A stretch of DNA of 64,000 bases from Vespula vulgaris (GCF_905475345.1 NC_066594.1:1728501-1792500); one strand, 5' to 3'. Counted from the first letter of the stretch, positions 50,449-63,662 are shown. Made by a program: numbers and translations. Notes: generated by a model not told the origin, from the letters alone.

Positions 50449-50782
50449 AATTCCTCTTAATTATTTCAAATTCTGGAGGAAGCGAGTTTTTTTCTTCCCA
50501 ATTTGTCCTTGTTCTTAATTTTATTTTTGTTAATAATTTTTTTTCTGGATTTTCTTGTTTTGTTTCACATATTGTACTATATAAAGATTAGTATATTATA
50601 TGAGGAGTAATTGGTGGAGTAATGTTTTAGGAAGTGTTTAAGAAAGAACACATTGAATTTTTATTTTTAATAAATATTTATTTTCTTTTGAATTATTTAG
50701 TTGTACAAATATTACATTTGCTAATTATAATTACTTAATTATATTGATTTCGATATAATATTTTACAATAATAAATAATTTA

Positions 50783-50950
50783 ATATCCGGTATTGTAGAC
50801 AAAGTGAAGAGCGGAGACCATGGTATGTTTGTACTTTGTCCTGTTGAAAATGCTCTCTTCGATGCCAGGAGGTGCCTGCACTGCTTGCATGATCACTTGA
50901 TGAGATGATATTTCCTCCGTAATAACCCCATAGAGATAGATGACAGAAGA
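50783..50950 (-). CDS. Possible terminal coding exon of an unrecognised minus-strand gene
   Basis: On the minus strand the frame from 50950 to the TAA stop at 50782-50780 is open for 56 codons. It translates into balanced, non-repetitive sequence including VITEEISSHQVIMQAVQAPP, GIEESIFNRTKYKHT and MVSALHFVYNTGY. An AATAAA lies about 100 nt after the stop (50677-50682). A possible acceptor is GGAG|GAAATA inside the segment. The local base composition is richer than the surroundings. I do not recognise the family. It could equally be part of a noncoding transcript or a relic; upstream exons, if any, would lie to the right. Confidence 0.3.
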
Positions 50951-51663
50951 TCATTTACAGGAATGATGACAGGCAGATGGGTTTGTGTTATCAGAGGTGA
51001 TGTTGAAGGATTTCTCGAGACAGGTCCCAGCGAGGCTAGATGGTCATCAGTTTATTTGTGATGTTATGGTGTAGTGAGCTCATGTAACACAATATAATAT
51101 AACATATAGTATATATATTAGTATTTATATTTACACATACGAACGTACATATACACACACGCGCACACACAGTTCATCTGTAAAATAAATAATTGACAAC
51201 ACATGGTGGAAATTTCATTCATACCAAACAATTCTGTAAAAGAATTTTATTTGTAGGTTCAGTCCTTCACGAGATGTTAATTTTTTTTACATAAATACGA
51301 TCGATGGCATATATACATATACGTAACAAAAATAATAAAAATTATCGAAACTTTGATAGACTTTGTTCTAATTGAACAAACTATATTAAAAATGTAAACT
51401 CGGAGGACGAAAATGTTTTAAAACTCTAAAAAAAAGAATCGAATAAATGGTACGGATCGATGTTAAATGATATTCGGCTTGGAAGACCAAATGCTTAGAT
51501 TTGAGGGACAGAGGAGCTTTAAAAATAAATTGGATATTTTGTCAAGGGACTATAAAGAATGATTGCTTGTAATATGTCTTAATTACGAATCCTAATGAGT
51601 TAAAAATTTCCACTGGCAAATTGAATAATGGAATATACTAATTACTGTTTTAAAATGAGGTAA

Positions 51664-52065
51664 TTTTTAAAATACTTGGGTGGCAAAGCAGACCGAGTAG
51701 TTCGTTCGAATATTGAAGAAAATAATTTTCTTCAAGCTCGTAAATTTTTTGATATTGGCAAAAAGAGGAAGTCATTTGTTAGTTGTGATGTGGATAGTCT
51801 TTATTGAAAGTATACTCTCGGATATTTCAAAAGAATTTCTATAAAATTTGAGACAACTGAAAGTTCAGCTGATTTTCGAAGTACTGGTTATCCTTTTTTT
51901 TTATTGACGGACGATAATCAATTGTTAAATTCAAAAATAAATTTTCCTGGATCATTGTTAAATCTTCTTTCAAGTTCCCGTTCGAAAAGTGTTATAATAA
52001 TATCGAAGTGTTGTAAATACGTTCCTGACTCAATCACGTCCCCACGACGTACAATTTTTTGTTAA
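51664..52065 (+). pseudogene. Long frame with a single internal stop, possible coding relic
   Basis: A plus-strand frame is open for 47 codons (it includes LGGKADRVVRSNIEENNF), is interrupted by one TGA at 51805-51807 and continues open for 85 codons to a TAA. It lacks a convincing start and I recognise no domain. In AT-rich DNA a run of about 130 codons with one stop is somewhat unusual but can arise by chance. Confidence 0.2.
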
Positions 52066-52866
52066 CATCTCGTGAACTATAGTCTCGTTAAACGTGCTAT
52101 ACCCCCTGGTATAAGAGCAACGTGAAACTTAGTTCACGACTTCGTTTCGTTCGAAAAGTAATTTACTTTCTCGTTCCCTCAAGAATAAACGACCAGATTA
52201 CATGAACTTTTTACACGAACTATCTCTTTCGAATACGTTCAAACGTTTCGACTTCTCTTCCGGCAGAGCCGATAGTACAACGAACACGTTCACCACTTCC
52301 CGGAAGTTGAAAACTCTACTCTTGTTGAACCCCTTATATTTATTTCTATCTTGTTTTCGCCGCGGTCCAACGAATATTCTAGCTTCTACCAAGCTAGAAT
52401 CGAAAGATAAGGAACAAGAGAATGCATTATCGAGGCTCCTCGTCGTCTTTCGGATCGAGTTCCGCGTCGTTTAACCCTTCTCGATTGTCTTAGGTAAGTA
52501 AGAAGGAGAGAAAGAGAGAAAGAGGAGGAGGAAGAGTAAGAGAAAGAGAAAGAGAAAGAGAAAGGGAGAGAGAGAGACTGACTGAGATAGATTGGCAAAG
52601 GGTAAATTCGATCCTCTTTGAGGTCGATCGATCGACACCGTCGGCCTAAGCACTTCAAATAGTGCTATCGTGGTATGCGTCCAGGAATGGCAATAACGTT
52701 GATAGGATAGTAATATGATTATCACCTGTGCAAGAGGGCACCGATAGTGGTGCTACACGTATAATTGGAGATGGGATTGAAGGGGTGGATACGAAGCCGC
52801 GCGTCGACGAAGTGGGAGGAGAGTGGGTTGGTTGGGTGGTAGGGTGGTTGAGTGGGGAAGGGGGAA

Positions 52867-52869
<3 letters not shown>

Positions 52870-52904
<35 letters not shown>
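52870..52904 (+). repeat. (GA)n microsatellite
   Basis: About 35 bp of GA following a G-rich segment. Confidence 0.9.
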
Positions 52905-52912
<8 letters not shown>

Positions 52913-52980
52913 GGAGAGAGAGATGCACAAGTATAATGCCATGCAAATACAGCTCATCACTTGGGTCCACCAGGAATAGA

Positions 52981-53002
52981 GTGCATTAATCCGCTAATGC
53001 AC
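52981..53002. promoter_or_regulatory. Short inverted repeat with paired TAAT sites
   Basis: GTGCATTA and TAATGCAC are exact reverse complements with a 6-bp spacer (ATCCGC), in an island of balanced composition between two (GA)n tracts. The arm length is within reach of chance in 64 kb; the paired homeodomain-type core is the reason to list it. Confidence 0.25.
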
Positions 53003-53094
53003 ATGGGTCCCGTAAAATTAGATTCGGCCAGATTTAGCCGGAAATGCGATATTTCAGTGTCGACCGAATTTCCTACGACTCTGGTCACATATAT

Positions 53095-53143
<49 letters not shown>

Positions 53144-53640
53144 ATGAGATAGTACATTGGCTCGCTACGAAACGCAAATCGCGCGAAACGTAGTTACTCG
53201 TGAGCCGGATTAATGCCTGTATATATCGTAGGATACCTTTGGCAAGCCATTATCTCGATAATTCTTGAACAGCAACGTTGCCACACGAGTTTCCTCTAAC
53301 GATCCTCTCTTTACTTCGATCTTTTACAATCTTTTACAACGAGTCTAACGGCATCTAAAAGGAGTTTATTATTCCTAACTACGTACTTCGTAATTTTTTT
53401 ATTTAACATCTAGATCGCCTATTTTCCATTTATTTCGATTCGTATTTCAAAAAACGATCGATATAAGATCGAATAGTTTTTCGATACGATGATCTTAATT
53501 TTTAGAGATTTAATTCGCGAATGTTATATAGATGTTACTTCCGAATTAATCAATTACTCCAGTCCAATTAATTTTAACGAATTCGCTTGAATTCAGGTTT
53601 ATTAGTTTCATTAAAGCAACTCCACTGTACGTACTAACTT

Positions 53641-53644
<4 letters not shown>

Positions 53645-53694
<50 letters not shown>
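53645..53694 (+). repeat. (CT)n microsatellite
   Basis: About 50 bp of uninterrupted CT followed by CTAT variants. Confidence 0.95.
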
Positions 53695-53701
<7 letters not shown>

Positions 53702-53864
53702 ATCTCTCTTGTTCGATGACAGAAGCAGTTCCTCCTGCAAGCACGTTTAACTGGTGCACATTCTGCAGGATGCAGCATTCAGAATATGCCTAGGTTCGCG
53801 CGTTCAGAGCGAATCGGAAGCGTGAAAACGCGTTCTCTATCTATCTGTCTCTATCTCTCTCTTA

Positions 53865-53964
<100 letters not shown>

Positions 53965-54848
53965 ACACTGTCAATGCCGATCCTGTGATCCTGAGCCTAT
54001 ATTTCGAAAAGGGATATGCCCCGCGGGACATCGACGTTCGGGAATACTCGGACGTGCTATTATCTACGATTTGGTAATTAAATCCTTTTCGATTCGATAC
54101 GATGTGGATCCCAGGACTACCCGGGATCCTATACTCGTCATTGTTATTTTACTTCCGTTTTTTTCCCTTTCCTTTTTCCGATCCGATGATTATTGGAGAA
54201 CTTGAAAAAATTTTCAAAAACTTGTATTAAAAAAATGAGGAAAGAAAAATAAGAGAAGAGGAGAAAAATCGAGTATCGAATGAAATGACATGATTTTATT
54301 TTTATAAAAGAGAATAAAAAAGAAAAAGTAGTATTTTATTGAAATAAAGTCGGTGACATTTTCTTTTTTCCTTTTTTGTAATAACATCCTTTCGCAACAT
54401 ATGTTTTCATTTATTTCTTTTTTTTTTTTTTTATTGGACTCCAATCGATCGATTTAATTGTCTCTAATTAAATATTCTCTCTTTCTCTCTCTCTCTCTCT
54501 TTCCCTCTCCTTTTTTATAATTATACCATTTTCGATATTCGCGGAATCATCTCGCACGACTATAATTATTTAAACGCGAGGGTGATCTTTAAAAAATTAG
54601 AGAGGACTCTCAATGAATTTGAGAAACCGAGGAAGATCGGTAAACACATGTGCGCGTTAGGTGGGAAAAGAAAATTACGATGATGCGCCAAATTCAGAGA
54701 AACCGTTTTCCGGTTTCATGTCGGAAGTGGATGACGACGACAAGGACGACCAACAACGACGACGACGACGACGATGGCAACGTCAATGACGAGCAACGAG
54801 CAAATGACATGTGAGATCCCTCGACGTACATATATAACTATGTATGTA

Positions 54849-54850
<2 letters not shown>

Positions 54851-54896
<46 letters not shown>
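54851..54896. repeat. (TA)n microsatellite
   Basis: About 46 bp of alternating TA, left of the ATGCTAAT-containing island. Confidence 0.95.
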
Positions 54897-54900
<4 letters not shown>

Positions 54901-55210
54901 CATACGTATGCCTATCGACACGAATATGCTAATGATCGGCGTACGGGGTTAGAGTTATGCTAATTTCATTATGATTCACCGGAGCAAACATATGCCGTTT
55001 TGCCGTTTTATTTCGACCACCTGCAAAGCTTTTAATTGTATCTATGAATTATTAATTGGACATTCTTAATGTCCCATTTGTTCTTTTTTTGTTTAATCCA
55101 TTCACCTTCCTTCCTGGAATCGTTTTGTAATTTCTAATATTGATAATAATTGTTAAATGCGTTTCCTCAAATTAATTTCAATTGCTCTGGTACAACGAGT
55201 TTATACGAAA

Positions 55211-55247
55211 TAGATTAGATTAGATTAGATTAGATTAGATTAGATTA
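55211..55247 (+). repeat. (TAGATT)6 hexanucleotide repeat
   Basis: Six tandem copies of TAGATT. This is not the insect telomere unit TTAGG. Confidence 0.95.
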
Positions 55248-56410
55248 CAATAAACAATGTAAACAGGAATAAAAACATAAAATAAAAAGAAAAAATATAT
55301 GTATATGTGTCACTTACTATCATTATATTTATATACAAATAAATAAATAAATAAATAAATAAATATATATATATTGATTCATTTTATAATTATATGTGAT
55401 CATAATCGATAAGAAAGTTCAAATAGCGTAATCAGAATCTTCGTGGAGGTTTAACATACCCTTCGATGAAACTTTGCCCCCATTGCATATGTCAAACATC
55501 ATAGATAAATTCTATAAGAAGCAGGATCTTATCTATATCGATCGCGACCTAACAATTCTAATACATAAATCTTTATTCTACGACATTCTAAGACTTTTAT
55601 TGGTATCGAACACCCTCTTGGGCCATACCTTCGCTTCGTATTTTCTTCCAGGAGAATGCTAATTAACAATTGGCAGTTCGCGCGCGACGAAATCGTAAAA
55701 CGGTACGTTGGCACGATCTAACAAGGCGTGAAGGGTGAATTAGGCGATGACGTCACAAGCTACCGAAAACATTTCGACTACAACTAGTACGAATACATGG
55801 TATACGTGAATCGGTGTAACGTGTGTTATCGTGTCACCATCATCACTGCTACTACTACTACTATCAGTAATACCAATGAGAGAGTCAGAGAGGAGAATGA
55901 AAGAAAAAGAAGAGGATAGATCCCCACAGGCTCGTAAACTGGCGCAATGGCCCTGAGAAGAGAGAGGGAGAATGCTTTGGTCGGGCCAAAAAGCGGACGG
56001 AGGTCGTCAATGTTGATGATGCGTGGATCACGATGTACTGACGGCTCCATCATAGCCCTAACCTCCCACTCTAACATCTCATCCCTCTCTATCTATCTAT
56101 CTATCTCTCTCTCTCTCTCTTTCTGTGCTATTCACCTCTCAGTATAGCCTATTCCATTTGCTTTATTGAAATAAGTTTCGTGATCGAGTTCTCGGACTCG
56201 ACCCTTCCAACAATATCCATGATATTTGATATTATCTATAGTTTTTGATGGATAAAAAACGATGAGATTAAAATTACTCCAAGGTCCATGATATTTTTGA
56301 TAACATTGTTAAACTCTTAAAGACTATGTTATAAGATTCACAATTTCAAGCTTAGACACAATTTTGTTTTAAAATATTATTTTAATATAAGTAAATAAAT
56401 ACTTTATGAG

Positions 56411-56411
<1 letters not shown>

Positions 56412-56461
<50 letters not shown>
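56412..56461 (+). repeat. (GA)n microsatellite
   Basis: About 49 bp of pure GA, the only long tract of this polarity between 53.2 and 64 kb. Confidence 0.95.
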
Positions 56462-56463
<2 letters not shown>

Positions 56464-59400
56464 GATATTCTATAATCATCAATTTTCATTTATTTTAATT
56501 GGAAAAATAAATATAGATATCTGTTCGGATCATCGATAATGTGTATGGTGTCATTGTAAAACAGATTAATTTTTTTATGTATTTTGATATAAATGTAACG
56601 AAGTTAAATTGAAGTGATACATATGTATATATATTTAATAAAAAAAGTGTAATAAGAAAAACTATTCTTCAATTACCAACGAGTTAATGACACCCCTCAA
56701 ATGACACGTTCAATACTCACTAACATGCATGTGCAAAGTATAAATACTTATATAGATAACTAATTACATATGTAACTTCACACACTTCTACACGTACCCT
56801 TCTTTCTACAACATTTCTTTTCTTTTTACCATGTTCCCCTTTTTTCATACTCAGTGGTACTCTTTAAAGCGAGACGTTGAAGATACGGGTTCTTTTTTCC
56901 TTCCTTTTTCTTTTTTTTTTTTTCTTTTTCTACCACATTGCAATTAACTCATATCTACGTAATTATAATTCGATCCAACGGCTATCGTGAGCTTCCGGGC
57001 TCTAGGAAGTTTGCAGCTGCTACAACGTCGTGCGTTACGCCTACTTTTTTAGCGTAAAAAGAAAAAAGAAATATCTCCGAACGGAAACGAGACCATTTGA
57101 TTTTGGGTTATGAATAAATACTACACTCATTTTTTCTTCAATTTACTTCCTTTTTTCTCAGTTATTGGCCAAAATTTTGTAGATTGGATTAAGTGTATTT
57201 ATTCTTTCGTTCTCAAATTTGAAGTTGATATTTTGATCGTTCGTGAGAAGATTAAAAATACTTCGAATTGAATAAACATCGAGACAATCGAGAAAATGAA
57301 AGTGATAAAAGGGATTTGAGAGAAAAGAAAAAGAGAGAGAGAAAGAGTATTCTGAAGATATAATAAGCTTTTAAATAGAAAATCGAAATATTGAGAATCG
57401 ATCTGTCCCTTTTTTTTCTTTTTCTCCTTTTCTCTCTCTCTTTCTTTCTCTCTTTTTGTAGACAAAAGGGAATATATCCTCGAAGGGTGGTCGGGAACGA
57501 CGGCACACTCTTTTCTCGCCCTCCTACCATATTCACCCCCGCCTTACCGTCACATATTGACGCCTCCACTTTATTCAATTGCTCGTCCAACACGAGACCG
57601 ACCTCCGACACGCTCTCGCCCCTAAGCGCTCAAACACGTTTTTTCGCTTTCCTCATTTCCGGAATCGAAACGAGCTCGCCGTTCTTCGTACTTCCGGATC
57701 TTCGTGATCTTCACGAACGGACAAAACTGTTTAGCCTCTGACCACTGGCATCGGCATCACCTCCCCTGGGGTGGATAAAAATGCTTGGAAAAAGAGAAGA
57801 AACAGGAAAAAGTGAAAGAGAGACAGCCACACACACATAGACAGAGAGAGAGAGAGAGAGAGATAGAAGCAATCGATAGGAACGACGAACGAAGGGTGCA
57901 CGTCTCGGACGAGCCGTAATTTTTCTCTCATCGGGCATCGCTCGAGCATTTTTATTGGTAATTAAAAGTCACCGGGCTGTGTGATTGGAATTAATGGTCA
58001 AATGGTCAATCTGCCGGGAGGGAAAAAAGCGAGCTGTAAAATCGTCTACCACAACCACCACCACCACCACCACCACCACCATCACTACTACCAACATACG
58101 ACGACGAAACGATCGTTCGTCTCGAATTTTCTATCTCGATGTTACGGACAAGATTACTCTCTTTTCTCGAAACATCGTTCGTTCCGCATTATCCTTTCGC
58201 TAATTCTTTTCGTTTCTTTCTTTTTCCACTTTTACGTATCTACATTCCTTTCGATTCGTTTGACGCTAAAATTATCGACGATTATTCCGATACATTAAGA
58301 TATATCCCAGAAGAAAAAAGAAAGAATTTAATGTCACGATTAATGTCACGATGCTTTGAAAAAGAAAAAAAGAAAAGAAAAGAAAAAAAAATACGACAAA
58401 ATCTAATGTATTATAGATTCATTCTTTTTTTTTTCAAGACGATAACGTCAAGTCAGAATTAATAGATATGTTAAAATTGAAGATGTTATCGTGACATCGA
58501 GGAATTATTACAAAAGAAAAGAATGCGCAGGAGCAAAGAAAAAAGAGAAAAAAGAAATTATTTTTCACAACGAACAAAAAAGATATCCCAACGAAAATAG
58601 CAATCGTCGTAGAGTCGAATTCTTTCGCAACGCTTTTCCAACCCCTTGACATTTTCTGTTTCTGGTTGGGTTCGGTGGGTTCGCGACGGCTTACGACGAT
58701 GAGGGGTCGAGACTCGACGTCTATCTGTCATTACGAGAGATTTGTGCTCGTCCAAAACCGAAGTTCGACCTTCTGTGTCGCGTTACGGTTATGGATCCTT
58801 CTATCTTTCTCTTTCTGTCTCTCTTTCTTTCTTTAAGCAAGTTCTAGATACACGTACGAAGGGTGGCGTAATCGTCGACGAGCGTATATAACAATCCCAA
58901 AGGCATAACCCGAAGGAAGGCATGGAGGTATAAACGCTATGAGACTCGCTCACTCCGGAAATGGAGAGAGGAAGAGGAAAAGGAAAGGAAAGAGAGAAAA
59001 AGAAAAACGTAGATATCGAGGAAACTAAGAAAAAGCTCGATCGTTGGACGGCACTCAGACGACAAAGATACCCCAGCCTTCCGACCATATGGAATTGTTT
59101 ATGAACCGCACGTACATAGACATACACAAGCGTGTGCGCTTGCGTACGCTTTATTTCATATATATGCAGCTTTATTTCTCTTTTTCCTTCATCTCTTTTC
59201 CTTTATTCTATTTCACGTTTAAATAGAAATCACCGTCTTCTATTAAAACAAAATTTTAACAATTCTCTCTCTCTATCTTAAGAAAAAAAAAAGAAAAAAA
59301 AAATCTTTCATCATTTTATCCTCGAATCTTTTGATGGCAAAGATTGTCAAGGTCATTCTATGTAGATAATTACGAGAAAATGGATTCTTCTTTTTATTCT

Positions 59401-59737
59401 TTTTTTTTTTTCTTCATCCCTTTCTCCTCTTTAAGAGTCACGAAAAGTTTCTAACTTACTTTCCACGTCAAGGCTAAAATGGAGTTTGACTTCATCCATA
59501 CTAGGAGCAGAATATACGTGGGTAATATTGATGGACGATGACTCGGCGGTTATCGGGACGAGGGTACTTTATCATCCAAGAACGAGCGCATTACGACTCG
59601 ATTAATCTTCGATATTTATATTAGAGCTTCATTAAATAAAATATTCTTTACGCCGTTGAAGGATATAAAGTGCCACTCTAAGTCAAGCCGTTGAAAAGAA
59701 CTTTGTCGTTCAAGTAAAACATCAGAAGAGGGTTCGA

Positions 59738-59740
<3 letters not shown>

Positions 59741-59797
<57 letters not shown>
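59741..59797 (+). repeat. (CT)n microsatellite
   Basis: About 57 bp of pure CT, followed by a short (CGCT)n extension. Confidence 0.95.
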
Positions 59798-59800
<3 letters not shown>

Positions 59801-60064
59801 CGCTCGCTCTCTTTTTCTTCGTTATCGTTGTCATGATACATCCGTAATATTCTTTTCATTAAAAAGTTATCGTAAGATAATTTGAAAAGACATTTCCATA
59901 TCGACGTTCTGTCTCTGTCTATCTTTTTAACTTTTCGTAGCGAGCTCGAACAAGACAGACTTTAATCTTCTATTCATGACGCACCGATGAGTTCGAAAAC
60001 ACTGCATCCCGCCATCATCCAGTAGTACTTCAAATATTTGCGAGCTTTCATATAAATGACGATT

Positions 60065-60066
<2 letters not shown>

Positions 60067-60125
<59 letters not shown>
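60067..60125. repeat. (TA)n microsatellite
   Basis: About 58 bp of pure TA; the (CA)n/(TA)n compound tract follows about 105 bp later. Confidence 0.95.
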
Positions 60126-60131
<6 letters not shown>

Positions 60132-60231
60132 GAACCCTCGACTTTATTTAACATTCAATTATACTGCCATTGTCATTCGTTCGTTAACACATGAAAATCA
60201 AACATTTTTCATTAATTTTCATTCTTTAATT

Positions 60232-60238
60232 ACACACA

Positions 60239-60316
<78 letters not shown>
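60232..60316 (+). repeat. Compound (CA)n(TA)n microsatellite
   Basis: About 67 bp of CA with one CATA interruption, passing directly into about 18 bp of TA. Confidence 0.95.
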
Positions 60317-60696
60317 AAGCTATCTAAATATTCTCGCAAGTACGACACGTATAAAAGAAAAAATAACAAACAAACAAATTTATCTATTTTTTAATACATT
60401 AAATAAAAATCCTAACTTTCGAATAAACACGATCTTTCTTGCAAATTTCATTTGAGGAAAAAATGCAATAAAGAGAGGACGAAGAAGTCGAAATATTTCT
60501 CTTGAAATTCGACGACGTTATCGTCCTGAAATATATAGGTGTACACACACACACACACACACATATGCTATAAGATAAGCGTTATCAATAAAGAATATGC
60601 GACATGTACGTAATATAAGTTAAGATTTGCGATTCCATGCGTCCCAATTTCTCGATCGGTGTGTTTTCCTCTTTGGAAGATGTTTTCCCTCTTATT

Positions 60697-60730
60697 CTAC
60701 GAAGGATTCTACGAAGGATTCTACGAAGGT
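60697..60730 (+). repeat. 12-bp tandem repeat, about three copies
   Basis: ATTCTACGAAGG is repeated in tandem without interruption just before a non-repetitive segment. Confidence 0.8.
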
Positions 60731-60813
60731 ATATCCACAATCCCATTGATATGCAAACCAAGTCTGTGATCGTAAAGTTCGCGTAATATCACAGGGACTT
60801 TGCGATTTTCTTC

Positions 60814-60817
<4 letters not shown>

Positions 60818-60885
<68 letters not shown>
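60818..60885 (+). repeat. (CT)n microsatellite
   Basis: About 68 bp of pure CT immediately left of the duplicated segment at 60888. Confidence 0.95.
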
Positions 60886-60887
<2 letters not shown>

Positions 60888-60914
60888 TACGTTCACTCTA
60901 CTTAAATCTAGCTA

Positions 60915-60945
<31 letters not shown>

Positions 60946-60990
60946 CAACGTTCACTCTACTTAAATCTGGCTATCTCTCTCCTCTCTCCT
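60888..60990 (+). repeat. Tandem duplication containing a CT microsatellite
   Basis: ACGTTCACTCTACTTAAATC followed by T(A/G)GCTATCTCTC occurs twice, about 60 bp apart, each time leading into a (CT)n tract. The two copies differ by one base in the unique part. Confidence 0.8.
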
Positions 60991-61396
60991 CTCTCTCTCT
61001 CTCTCTCTCTTTCTCTCTATAGCAAAAGAATCGTTACCATCGAAAAAGCATCGCTGTCCTTATTCTCTCCGTACTCTATCTTTCGTATCACCCGCCACGA
61101 TTTTATCCGTGCATTATCCTCAACGATGCGGCACGGTTTAAACTTCGACTCGACCATAATCACGGCGTAAAGCTAAAATACAAAGGATCTTTTCTTACAG
61201 GTGAACTGTCCTACTCTTTTCTTCCTTCTTTTTATCGAACAAGAGAGAGAGAGAGAGAGAGAGAAAGAAGGATAGTCTCAGTACTTTATATTGCGTGCTT
61301 CTCGCGAATCGTTAACGAGAGAAGGAGGATCGTTTAAAAGTCTTGAGCACTGATCGTCGAGGTGCTGGAAAATTTTCAACGAAGAAGTAGCCTAGG

Positions 61397-61399
<3 letters not shown>

Positions 61400-61447
<48 letters not shown>
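61400..61447 (+). repeat. (CT)n microsatellite
   Basis: About 48 bp of pure CT grading into a CTTT-rich stretch. Confidence 0.95.
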
Positions 61448-61452
<5 letters not shown>

Positions 61453-61603
61453 CCTTCTTTCTTTTTCTACAAGCCGATCGCGCTACCGTTTCTACGAACA
61501 TACGTAAAGATAATATTAACGATCAGCCGTAATAAAAGTTTTACTGTCCTAGACGAGTTTTATAGTTTCTCTCTCTCTCTCTCTCTCTCTCTCGTTTTTG
61601 TTC

Positions 61604-61651
<48 letters not shown>

Positions 61652-61652
61652 T
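61604..61652 (+). repeat. (CTTT)n microsatellite
   Basis: About 12 tetranucleotide units directly after a (CT)n tract. Confidence 0.95.
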
Positions 61653-62532
61653 CATTCGAAACTTGGCTCGCTTCGCGAAATCCTTACATTGTTCCTAATG
61701 CATATATCCACGTAGTTTTATTCGACTCGTTGCTTTTGCAGTCTAATGATGTTTACCGTGTAGCAGTATCGTTTTAAGATCGTACAGTAAATTACAACAC
61801 GAAGGAGCGTGTTTTGTTATTACGACCAGCACGTTTGTTTCTAATCCTCTTCCTCCACGGCTATATCTCGTAACAATGTATTTATTCAACGATCCGTACA
61901 ACTGACCGGTATTTATTTCCTTCTTTTCCTTTCCTTTCCTTTCCTTTCCTTTTCTTTCTATCTTCTTTTTCCCTTTTCTTTCTTTCACTTTTTTCCCTAT
62001 CTATTTCTTCCACAAGCGTACCGATAAATATTCTCGTTGAACGAGAAGAAAGAGAGAATCAACCCTTGTGTAACATTCTCACCATTTCCATGCAAATTAG
62101 AAAGGATCGACTGCAATTCCGTAACCTCTGACGACAATTGAAAAAAAAAAGAAAGAAAGAAAGAAAGAAAAGAAAAAAATCGACCATAGACTGATACGTC
62201 TTCGTTGGTATGTCTCGCGTACAAAAAAAAAAAAAAAAAAGAAAAGAGAAAGAGAAATAAATAATAAGAAGAAAGAACAGAAAGGAAACAATGTCAACTG
62301 AGAGGAAAAAGAAAAATGATCGAAGAAAAAGAGAAAGAGAGAGAAAGAGAAATAATCTGTTTTGCATATCGACGAATTTATGATTCCGGTCGAACTCGTT
62401 CCGTCACTCTTCAGCCAGGAGGGTAGTTTTAACCCTCTGAACGATGGTTTATGATATCGATGAAAAGTAGTCTTTCTCTCTCGTTACAACGAACGGCAAT
62501 CGGAGTATCTCGTATGTGTTCAATTCTAGCTC

Positions 62533-62534
<2 letters not shown>

Positions 62535-62587
<53 letters not shown>
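62535..62587 (+). repeat. (CT)n microsatellite
   Basis: About 53 bp of pure CT. Confidence 0.95.
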
Positions 62588-62593
<6 letters not shown>

Positions 62594-62928
62594 TGTATCG
62601 ACGAATTTATTGTCGAGTTGCAGCTCGGTCCATTGTAACGGAGATTGTTTACGATATTGACTCTTCCTTTTATGTTAATCCCGTGTCCGAACGATGACGA
62701 CGATGACGACGGTTCGAGGATGTCGAAGCTGTTATGCGACTACACGTAAGCTCGATCATCGTTGACAATGTAACACGTGCATGTGCGTGTATGCTTGTGC
62801 GTGTCGAGAACGGTCGACAAGGGTTACAGCGACAGGGTTGAGAGAAGCAGAACTACTACTATCGACGAATTTACGAGGAAACGGACGTTCTCCCGAAATT
62901 CACGAGGAAAGGACCCTCTTCCTTCACT

Positions 62929-62930
<2 letters not shown>

Positions 62931-62981
<51 letters not shown>
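62931..62981 (+). repeat. (CT)n microsatellite
   Basis: About 50 bp of pure CT, 28 bp before the inverted repeat at 63009. Confidence 0.95.
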
Positions 62982-62984
<3 letters not shown>

Positions 62985-63008
62985 GTTGCTTCTCGTTCTA
63001 TCTCACTA

Positions 63009-63035
63009 CTATGCTAATTGCGTCAATTAGCATAG
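63009..63035. promoter_or_regulatory. Perfect 12-bp inverted repeat with octamer/homeodomain-like half-sites
   Basis: The arms CTATGCTAATTG and CAATTAGCATAG are exact reverse complements, separated by CGT. Each arm contains ATGCTAAT (a POU-type octamer variant) and TAATTG (homeodomain core). It is not part of a microsatellite. A protein-binding role is inferred from motif content. Confidence 0.5.
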
Positions 63036-63651
63036 GAAGTATCGGCAAACGAGCGAGTCTTCTGTGACGAACGGTAACACGCCAATGGAGGGGTGAGAAA
63101 CGATATTTGTCCTGACATCGACCGCAATTAGGCGCTCTGCGGAGTACCGACAAAAAGGATCCATTCTATCTCCCTCTATTTTTTTTCTACGGTCGAATAC
63201 AATAGCTCAAATGTTATACGATCTTCGTATGGAGATATGTAAAAGAGAAAGAGAGAGAAGGAATGAAAAACTTTCATGAAAAGAGATTAAAAAAATATAA
63301 ATTATCGTATTCGTAATACATCGTACATTTATTTTTAGTATAGAGTATTTGTATTAAAGACACAACAATAGCAACAGATACGTATACGAAACTATGAAAT
63401 GCAAAGTATCATTACCGACAGCTGCTCTATTCTCTAGTCTAGATGACGATATCCAAACGTTTCGAATATTCTGATATAGACAGGGAACAACGTCCTACGC
63501 CTTTGTGTACACGGTATTAGGACGAATCTAGTGGTATGAGATCTTCTGGCATCGTTAGGAACCACTCCTCGATTTACTTAATTGACAGAAGTAATTAGCA
63601 TAGCAAGTGGTACGATAGCACGTCACTTTCAGTCCTCTTCTTACTCTCTTC

Positions 63652-63662
<11 letters not shown>

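Noticed and set aside
55211..55247. Hexamer array considered as interstitial telomere repeat
   Set aside because: The unit is TAGATT, not TTAGG or a simple variant of it.
58051..58082. Poly-threonine or poly-histidine coding stretch
   Set aside because: A plain (ACC)n microsatellite without surrounding coding sequence.
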